Shown: piece after piece, positions 56,408 through 64,000 of the stretch | Layout: each line of letters starts with the position of its first letter | How positions within the stretch are numbered: the first letter of the stretch is position 1 | Source: Pyrenochaeta sp. MPI-SDFR-AT-0127 | Lineage: Eukaryota > Ascomycota > Dothideomycetes > Pleosporales > Cucurbitariaceae | Direction of reading: 5' to 3' | NCBI GenBank assembly: GCA_020747015.1 | Contig: JAGTJM010000009.1 | Span: forward strand, 248,001-312,000 | DNA: 64,000 nt | The notes under the pieces: generated by a model | Database searches by the model: none | What the model was told of the DNA's origin: nothing | The model's input: only the letters and a program-made list of their open reading frames with translations | Program-made: the position numbers and the translations under genes

Positions 56408-58751
56408 CCGTACTTTCGAGAAAAATTGTTGGGTCAATAGTCGTCTGCAAAAGAATACCACCTCAACACAAACTTTGGGCGATGCGGCTACCCGGAGGTA
56501 GGGAAAATCAATACATCACATCATTAGCGTTTACTTCGTTACAGGCATTGCATACATCTAGTTCAGCGTGAACATGATCGTTTGCAATGTAATTCCTGGG
56601 GTGCCCAGGAGTGTGGAATATATAATAACAACTTGTACATGGTGCAACTAGAACATGCAGATTTCAATGCGTTACCGCTATATCCACATAATATCTGCTC
56701 GCATCTCCAGACATTCAGTTGCGCAGATGGCATTGCTTCAGAGTACCGACACAATCTTGTGCAGTGACCTGTGCAATATGCGGGAGTGATCTATCTTCGC
56801 TCGAGGACGCACAGTTAGTCGATTGCATTTGAAAAGAGTGACCTGGCTAGTGGCTGGTATACCACGACAAGTGAGCAAAGAGACGAGCCTCGTACACATC
56901 TGTGTTCCGAACAATGGTGCTAGCGTTGGGAGAGTGGGAGGTGAGGTTGCGTTCGCCGAGAAATTTGTGGGTCCCGAAGAATTAAGCTTGCCAAGCACTT
57001 CTTGATGGCTGGTATTTCAGATGCCAAATTGAGGGTAAAGCCACATAATCTTTTATGAGGTTTCAAGGTGCCGATTATGTGTGCTGTGGGCATACAAAGT
57101 CCTCCAAGGTCCAGTCGGATCTAAGCATGAACAGATCAAGCAATGGGTTTTCAGAGGGATATCATCGTCATAGCGGCAATTAAGCGTTCAAAATTGAACG
57201 GCGCGTTACAGCCGAGTGGGCTCTGTGGAGAGCAAACAAATAGCGCCAATAAAGTGTGGAGAGAGGCGGATAAAGTCGCTCAGGCGACGGATGGTAACGT
57301 GCCACATTCGACCAACAGGGATCCACTTGAGCCACAGGCCAGGAGGCTCATAGTTCTCGTTGTAGTTTTCGTCCAAACCTTGTTATGGAGGCAAGGGAGC
57401 GTATCTACTGTGTAAGTCTTTGCACGCGGCCAAGGCGTTTTCGTGCCACTCGCCTAACAAGCACAACCCAACTAAGGGTAATTCTACCGGGACAGGCATC
57501 GCTTAGAGCGGAGGTGGCGAATAGGAACAAATGCACGCCGATCTCGTTTAACAATATGGAGTTTTGCGAAGCCGGCCCCAGATTGAGGGATGGACAGATT
57601 GGGCTGGAGTGATTGATTGCTCCGCAAGCCGGGGTGTCACAGTTACGCAGGAGCTGGCCGAGAACTGGACGCTGACGTTGAGCAATCACTCACAGATGCT
57701 GCGGCCATTGTGCGCAGGGCAACGTCGGACAGCAGCACGTTGGTTGGGCGGGCAATGAGCTGGTCGTGCATGCGGCTGTGGTGGAGTGGTGGAGCCAGTG
57801 GCTGGGATGCCACCATGATTTGCGGGCATTAGCCTGGCCAAGCCCAGTCTTCGTTTCTTTCAACCACCCGTCCGACCCGCACACTTGGATGTCGCCGCAA
57901 ACTGCACATGCAGCGTTTTGGCATCTGCCCATGGGTGCTCTTCTCCACCGACGGCCAAAGACTCACTCGCAGCGGCATCATGCTCGACACGGCCAAGCAA
58001 CACCGCGCTGTGGCATCCTGGCTTGCTCCCAGGATGCCGCATTCCATGGAGAGCTTGTGGAGCTTGTTGACTTGCTGGTCCGCATATAGGCTGCGTCTCT
58101 AGTGTGAACCAAGGTACGATGTCGCGGCAGCGGCTCTTTGACGCTCATCTAAACTGCAATTGTCCTGCAGCCCAGCCCTAGCAGAAGCCGCACAGGTGTC
58201 TCGATGCGGGAGAAATGCCCATCTGATTGGTACTGCCATGCTGATTGCACGTTTGTACGCGGCTTAAGGACGTGCTTGCGTCAGGGGAATCTTCTCGCTG
58301 TTAGTACTTGTACGCGGACGGGCCCTTTGTGCGTCACTCTTGTCTATCACTTCCGTCTCCCAACCACCTAGTGTCCACTGTCTAGTCCTTAAGAAGAGAC
58401 GGAGACCCGTCACCTGTCCGCATCGCTCTCCCCTTGGCCCTCTGACATCCCATTGCCCTGGATCTACAGTCACGAAACGGGTGATCCGCCAGGAACTGCA
58501 GGTCTCTTGCCGATTGTCATCCCAATTGTCGTTGCCAACGGCCGCACGTGATCTCGAGTCGCTATCGCCCGCTTTCACCTCTTAAGCAGGCACGTCGACC
58601 AGATTGACTCACTCACACAACAGGACTCTCCCCTCGTTTCTTCGTCACTCCAGACGCTCTACCATCATTCAAGTCCATTGATTCTGTCGTTTTCTTACTA
58701 TTGTCTTCTCGTTACATCAACCACCCCCACGTGGTAAACGACTCTTTCGGC
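56408..58751. other. Long intergenic region with no recognisable gene
   Basis: 2.3 kb between co-oriented genes. GC-rich part 57.6-58.1 kb is open in five frames at once, which signals composition rather than coding. No motif, RNA gene or inverted repeat was recognised. The last few hundred bases are presumed promoter and leader of the peptidase gene. Confidence 0.5.
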
Positions 58752-61093
58752 ATGAAGACGTTCACATTCTTCACCTTCGCAGGCCTCTTCACACTCACTA
58801 CTGCCACTCCCATCTCACCCTCAAGAACTCGGCCAATCGACGCTCGCCAAGACAACGGCACGTCCACTGCACCATGCGCCCAGGTCTCACAGTACATGTA
58901 CGGTGATGGAACAACAGTCGTCAACCAGCAAGTTCCCGCAAAGCTCGCTTGGGACTGCATCAATTCCGTTCCCTTTAACGCCAGCTCTGGCAAGCAGCTT
59001 ATTCGAACCATACGCCCGTATATCGACTGGCAGAGCACGCTCGCTACTCTGAAGAACCCACCTGCTGTCTATGCCGAGAAAGTCCAACCTCCTGTAGACA
59101 TCATTGGAGGGCTCGATAAAATCAATGCCGATATCGATTCTGGCCGCTTCCAAAATGAGTACGACTTCGGCTGGGCTTTGTACACATTGATTCAGTCAGC
59201 CCACGATGGTCACTTTGCCTACACTCCAGACTCGGTCGGTGGAGTCTTCACCTGGGGCCGGCCACTTCCACTGGTATCTGTCTCCGCAGACGGAGTCCAG
59301 CTGCCCAGCATCTTCACTTTTGCAGATGTATTGGGTCTCCAATTCAAGAATATCTCCTACACGCCTTCTCCCATCGTTGAGATCGATGGACTGGATGCAA
59401 CCGAGTTTCTGGAGAATCTGAGTCAGTTTGGCTCGCTTCAAGACCGCGATGCCCTGTATAACAATGTCTTCTATGAGCTTGCGCAGGTCAGCCTCGGCAG
59501 TTCTGGCAGTGTGACTGGTATGTTCGCTGGAGGTGGCCGTGGACGCTTTGTCTATCCAGGACCTAGCACGACCTTGAAATTCGCCAACGGATCTGAATAT
59601 ACAATGCAGAATTACGCTCGGACGTCTCTCAGTTTCCGCAACGTTACGTCAGGAGACGAGTTGGGCAAGAAATGGTTCAGCTGGGGTAATGAGGCTGGCG
59701 AGGTGCAAATCCAATCTGAGCAGCCAGAAACAGAGATGATGGAGCCAGTTTCAAATGTTGCATTCGACATTGCCGCCGCGGCAGCACCAGGATACCCAGC
59801 TCCAGTCGTTGCAGGCCCTGCCAATCTCATCAACGGCTTTTATATTGATGCTCCCGGCTACGAGGATGTTGCTGTACTACAGGTGCCAAATTTTGTTGGA
59901 ACCACTAGCGCCGAGATACCCTTCCAGCGTGTCACCCGAGATTTCATCCCTCGAGCGCTGGCGGACGGAAAGACAAAGTTGATTATCGACCTGCAGGCTA
60001 ATGGCGGAGGCACTATCTTGCAAGGCTACGATATGTTCAAGCAACTGTTCCCTGACCTGGATCCTTACGGTGCTAATCGCTTCCGTGCGACTGAATCCGC
60101 CGACCTCATTGGGCAGTCGTTCAGCGCTTATGCCTCGCAATTCGATCGAGTCTCAACGAAGAACAGCACAATCCTTCAGGCTCAGGCTTCTTACTTCGAC
60201 TACCGTAGTGACATGACAGTGGACGGGAAGACCTTCTCATCGTGGGCAGATAAATTTGGCCCTGTGGAAGTCAATGGAGGTCGGTTCTCGCTTGTCACTA
60301 CCCTCATTTTGAAGCCTTTGACTGACTATTATTAGACAAATATACTACCCTCAATCGCTGGAATCTCTCCGATGTTCACATCTCATACTCTTCCGGTGGT
60401 ATCAATATAACTGGATACGGTCAGCTTGCTAATGTCACCGGACCACCCAGGTTCAAGCCGGAGAATATTGTTCTTGTAACCGACGGATATTGCGCCTCGA
60501 CGTGTACCATCTTTAGCGAATTCATGACAAAGCAGGCCGGTGTCAAGACCATTGCCATGGGAGGTCGCAGCAATAAGAATCGTATCCAGGCGATCGGTGG
60601 AGTTAAGGGCGTGAACAACTATCAGTTCGGCTACATCCAGCAGTTGGCTCAGTATGCTGTCCGCTTCACGCCGTCACTTGACAGCTCCATCTTAAAGAGG
60701 GACTTTTATAGCGATCTTCCCTTCACTCGCGCTAGCGGTGGTCCTGGTGTGAATACTCGAGATGGTCTTGCTCAGAACGATACATCAGGCGTTGCGCTTC
60801 AGTTTGTCTATGAAGAAGCGGATTGCCGTCTCTACTACACACCAGAGATGACTGTCGACATTACCTCTGTGTGGAAGGCTGCTGCGGATGCGCAGTGGAA
60901 GAATAGTGGCAAGTGTGTTTCTGGAGGCAATTATGGCCAGAAGCGGAACGTCCACGAAGTTACCACAAAATTGAGCTCACGGCGCAATGAAATCGCACAG
61001 GCTGCTGTGATGAGGCAGGTTCAAGCATTCGAAGAAACCTTCGCGCTGGAGACCGAATGCAGGATGAGAGGAAACGGTTTCATGAACCCGTAA
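58752..61093 (+). CDS. Secreted S41-family serine peptidase (CPAF-like)
   Basis: Two exons, 58752-60279 and 60336-61093 (761 aa). The intron ends TGACTGAC...TTAG; its donor (GTCGGT) is weak but is the only one that keeps phase. Signal peptide at 1-18, then a dibasic-like D-A-R-Q site. The catalytic His lies in S-A-H-D-G-H (near 152) and the nucleophile Ser in V-T-D-G-Y-C-A-S-T-C-T-I-F (near 562), as in fungal homologues of the S41/CPAF group. L-I-I-D-L-Q-A-N-G-G-G precedes it. Many N-x-S/T sites suggest glycosylation. The C-terminal 90 residues hold several Cys. Substrates of these fungal proteases are not established. The enzyme is probably extracellular. Confidence 0.88.
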
Positions 61094-62593
61094 AAGGTTT
61101 CGTTCGATACCGGCTCTTCGGAGATACACGTCGATGGCAAATAATATCTGGAGGCAGGCTACATGGAGTTTTACGGTATTTGTATTAGATGACAAAAAGA
61201 GTCAGACTACGTTTGTAATGTATTAACATCTCTGAGATATTGTGCCGCAGAAATGCCACAGTTTGCGAAGGCAGGTTATTCGCGGATAGTACATAATGTA
61301 TAGCACGTAAAAGAAATCGCCGCAAAGAGTGATATGAACACGACCGAGAACCAGCTGGCCCATACAAGATCTCTTGGCTAGTTGCCAATTATCGTGCATC
61401 TGTATTGGCTCGTAATGGTTACGAGGTGGAGCTCGAAGTGGAGACCGCTTGATCTCAGAATAGCTGTCGTATGCGGTACTTGGTTCCGACTGAACTCGTC
61501 GCATTCCACCGACTCTTCCAAGAATCACTTCGTATTTCGTATGAGCAAGAACAAAGGATAAGTGTCACCAAAGTGCTTGTTCATTCGTGTACGTATCGGG
61601 CCCAGGAAGACGTGAACATAGTAGAACCAATCGTTGGGTCATTGAAAAATGTACCAATCATCGCAAGCGAATGGTCTGATCGCCATAATATTTACAACCT
61701 GTTTCTGTTGCTAGCGGCCTTCTGACGTTGTTCGTTGTCCCACATTTCTTCCCCCTTTCCACATCACGGTCCCAAAATAGTAACAACAGGGGTCAAGGCC
61801 ATCATTTTTTCCAGCTGTCAAGGCCACAAAGACAACCCACACAGGCGCATTAATTATGGCCCACAACAAATGATCGTAGTGTAATATCAGTAGGTTTCGT
61901 TGTTGAGCAAGTCGAAGGAGATGTATTGGCGCGCCAACTAAGTACATCCTCGTGGACTGTGATTCGAGATGGATGGAGTGGGAATGCAAGCGAAAACCAA
62001 CGCCCATTGCGCTGATGCTTAGTTCGGGCCGTAGCAAACGTTCTGTAGCATGCACGACGGCATTATGCACCACGAACATGCGCAGAGGACATGGCAACAT
62101 CATGAGGGCTTATTGGTGGCACGCCAGCTGCCAAAGCCTCTTGCCCAAAGGGAAATTATTTCGCGAATGCAAAACAGCGTCAGCTCGTGTTAGGCATGCC
62201 AACGGCCTCCCTACTGACCAGATCGACGCTGGGGGGCGCCGGAGCATGAAGCCATCATGTCGGAAATGGCGCTCGGGCAGACATTTTCGTTTGGACGGAT
62301 TGGTGCTAATGACGCAGGAACGGACACGAGCTGGAGGCGTTGAATAAGCTTATTAAATGGCTCTGTCCCGCACACTAAGATTGTTTGCACTTTGTCAGTT
62401 CGACATATTGTCTGTCGCTACCTAATATCACTCGTTATTCATTCCCGCCGGTATTTTGCTTGCTACTGAAGGCTCAATCGTCTTTTCGAACCGTTGTTTT
62501 GTTCGGATTGCCACCTCACTGGACCCCGGTTTTAATTTCAAATCTGGTCAAAACGTTCTTGCTATTTCATAGTATTTCGGCAGGGTTTCAATC
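61094..62593. other. Intergenic region, peptidase 3' flank and oxidase promoter
   Basis: 1.5 kb with no supported gene. Short ORFs (61471-61725, 61952-62347 plus; 61711-62103 minus) overlap and lack motifs. The last 200 bases are T-rich leader of the AA7 oxidase. Confidence 0.5.
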
Positions 62594-64000
62594 ATGAGGT
62601 TTCTGGTCTCACTTACGGCAGGCTTGCTGTCCATTGGCCTCGCAGATGCATCGCCGGCTTCACCCCTGAACAAGAGAGCCGTGTCCACGGATGGGACATG
62701 CGGGGGAACCAACGGCTTTACATGCCAGGGGTCGTCATTTGGAAATTGTTGTAGTCAATATGGCTGGTGCGGTTCCTCGACTGCACATTGCGGAACTGGA
62801 TGCAATTCAGCCTTTGGGACATGTACTAGCAGCGGTACATCCTCGAGACGTGCTTCATCTTCCACATCCGTCCGCCTCAGCACAACAGTTCGTTCTTCGA
62901 CGCGTTCATCTTCAGCCCCTGTTTCTACACCGACATTGAAGGTATCTACTGATGCTACCTGTGGTGGTACGAACAAATACACATGCCTGGGAAGCACTTT
63001 TGGCAACTGCTGCAGCAGTAGTGGCTGGTGTGGCTCAACGACAGCTTATTGCGGTACTGGTTGCCAGTCAGGGTTCGGTAATTGCGGAAGCAACACAGGC
63101 TCAGGTTCAACTACTATCCGGGCTTCGACCACAGTCAGGTCTTCGTCTACGACTCCTTCTGCGACTCCCTCCGGCTCTGTTCTTCAATGCCTCAACGGCA
63201 AGAATGTACCGTACAAGATGACCTCTGATGCTGAGTATTCTGAGCTCGTGGAGCCCTTCAACTTGCGTCTTCCATATAAACCCGCTGTTGTTGTTCTCCC
63301 GACAACGAACCAGCATGTTCAGGATGCTGTCGTCTGCGCCGCTCAATCTAAGCTCAAGGTTCAAGCAAAGTCCGGCGGACATTCGTACGCAAGCTTCAGC
63401 TCCGGTGGCAAAGATGGGTCGATGATGATCAGCCTCCAGTCTCTCCAAAATATCCAGCTGGACAAAGCGACGGGCGTTGTCACAGTCGGAGGAGGAGTAC
63501 GCCTTGGCAACCTCGCGGACGGTATATTTACCCAAGGCAGTGCTGCACTATCCCATGGAACCTGCCCAGGCGTTGGTATCGGAGGCCATTTTACTCACGG
63601 CGGCTATAGCCACACCTCACGCAATTGGGGTCTTGCAATGGACCAAATCATCGCTGCCGATGTCGTTCTAGCGAATGGAACGCTTATCAAGGCGTCTGCG
63701 AGCCAAAACACAGACATCTTGTGGGCTGTCAAGGGAGCAGCAGAATCCTTTGGTATCGTTACCAACTTCTATCTTCAAACCCGAGCTGCACCAGCGAGCA
63801 TTACTTACTTCCAGTTCGCCTTCAACGGCGTCTTCAACTCCAAGAGTGTCTTCACAAATACATTCCTCCACATCCAGGAAGTTGCGAAGAATGCCTCGGT
63901 GGTGGACAATCGTATCTCCTTCGGTATCTATCTTGATGGCTATGGCACATACACCCTGAGCGGTGCATTCTTCGGCACTGTAGCCGAGTTCAACTCCAAG
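62594..64000 (+). CDS. Chitin-binding (CBM18 x2) AA7-type FAD oligosaccharide oxidase, 3' end missing
   Basis: Open frame from ATG 62594 to the window edge (469 aa seen). A signal peptide (1-19) is followed by a K-R processing site. Two hevein-like CBM18 modules follow, about 33-75 and 121-163, each with eight Cys in the order C-G-G, T-C, C-C-S, W-C-G and C-G-T-G-C. They are separated and followed by Ser/Thr linkers. Then comes a VAO-type FAD domain with S-G-G-H-S-Y (H263) and H-G-T-C-P-G-V-G (C324). That is the pair used for bicovalent FAD in gluco- and chito-oligosaccharide oxidases (CAZy AA7). G-I-G-G-H-F-T-H-G-G-Y-S-H follows. The BBE C-terminus is outside the window. The enzyme should oxidise oligosaccharide reducing ends while anchored to chitin. 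Chitin-derived substrates are inferred from the modules. Confidence 0.93.
   Translation, partial: MRFLVSLTAGLLSIGLADASPASPLNKRAVSTDGTCGGTNGFTCQGSSFGNCCSQYGWCGSSTAHCGTGCNSAFGTCTSSGTSSRRASSSTSVRLSTTVRSSTRSSSAPVSTPTLKVSTDATCGGTNKYTCLGSTFGNCCSSSGWCGSTTAYCGTGCQSGFGNCGSNTGSGSTTIRASTTVRSSSTTPSATPSGSVLQCLNGKNVPYKMTSDAEYSELVEPFNLRLPYKPAVVVLPTTNQHVQDAVVCAAQSKLKVQAKSGGHSYASFSSGGKDGSMMISLQSLQNIQLDKATGVVTVGGGVRLGNLADGIFTQGSAALSHGTCPGVGIGGHFTHGGYSHTSRNWGLAMDQIIAADVVLANGTLIKASASQNTDILWAVKGAAESFGIVTNFYLQTRAAPASITYFQFAFNGVFNSKSVFTNTFLHIQEVAKNASVVDNRISFGIYLDGYGTYTLSGAFFGTVAEFNSK

Noticed and set aside
57564..58102. Stack of overlapping ORFs in five frames
   Set aside because: Simultaneous openness in many frames without motifs points to base composition, not a gene.

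Overview
This is a stretch of filamentous-fungal nuclear DNA. It has 20 protein-coding genes, most broken by short introns (about 45-95 nt) with GT donors, CTRAY-type branch points and AG acceptors. The gene families (Fungal_trans regulator, fungal MFS transporters, Sec16, VTC, AA7 oxidases) are those of Pezizomycotina. AT-rich islands that look RIP-degraded hint at Dothideomycetes, but that rank is only an inference. No tRNA, rRNA, intact transposon or CRISPR array was seen. Exon coordinates were joined by eye and checked for reading phase; they have no transcript support.

Region 1 (1 to about 17.7 kb) looks like the right-hand part of a secondary-metabolite gene cluster. It holds a cupin protein, an SDR, a C2H2/Fungal_trans regulator, an O-methyltransferase, two flavin monooxygenases of different classes, and two divergent MFS transporters. 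No PKS, NRPS or terpene synthase is in the window, so any core enzyme must lie left of base 1. The motif GTGGGG (reverse CCCCAC) occurs about 13 times in the non-coding DNA between 1 and 11.46 kb. The two zinc fingers of the local regulator carry recognition residues that predict a 5'-GNGGGG-3' site. The simplest model is a self-contained regulon: the regulator controls itself, the SDR, the OMT/monooxygenase pair, the second monooxygenase and probably the cupin.

Three AT-rich, repeat-like islands (about 10.93-11.16, 12.96-13.12 and 17.58-17.78 kb) sit inside and at the right edge of the cluster. The last one separates it from conserved genes.

Region 2 (17.8-54 kb) is housekeeping. It holds a Neo1/ATP9-type P4-ATPase, Sec16, Rad23, an unknown four-helix membrane protein, an Sds3-like nuclear protein with a very long proline-rich tail, the splicing factor ES2, eIF6, a serine-rich membrane protein with a possible homopolymer frameshift, the CAAX protease Rce1, the tRNA methyltransferase Trm9, and a VTC2/3-like polyphosphate polymerase subunit. 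Together these cover membrane traffic, lipid asymmetry, ribosome assembly, proteasome delivery and phosphate storage.

Region 3 (54.5-64 kb) encodes three secreted-type proteins: a BBE-type FAD oxidase with a single predicted covalent FAD link, an S41-family (CPAF-like) serine protease, and an AA7 oxidase with two N-terminal chitin-binding modules and both residues for bicovalent FAD. The last gene runs off the right edge.
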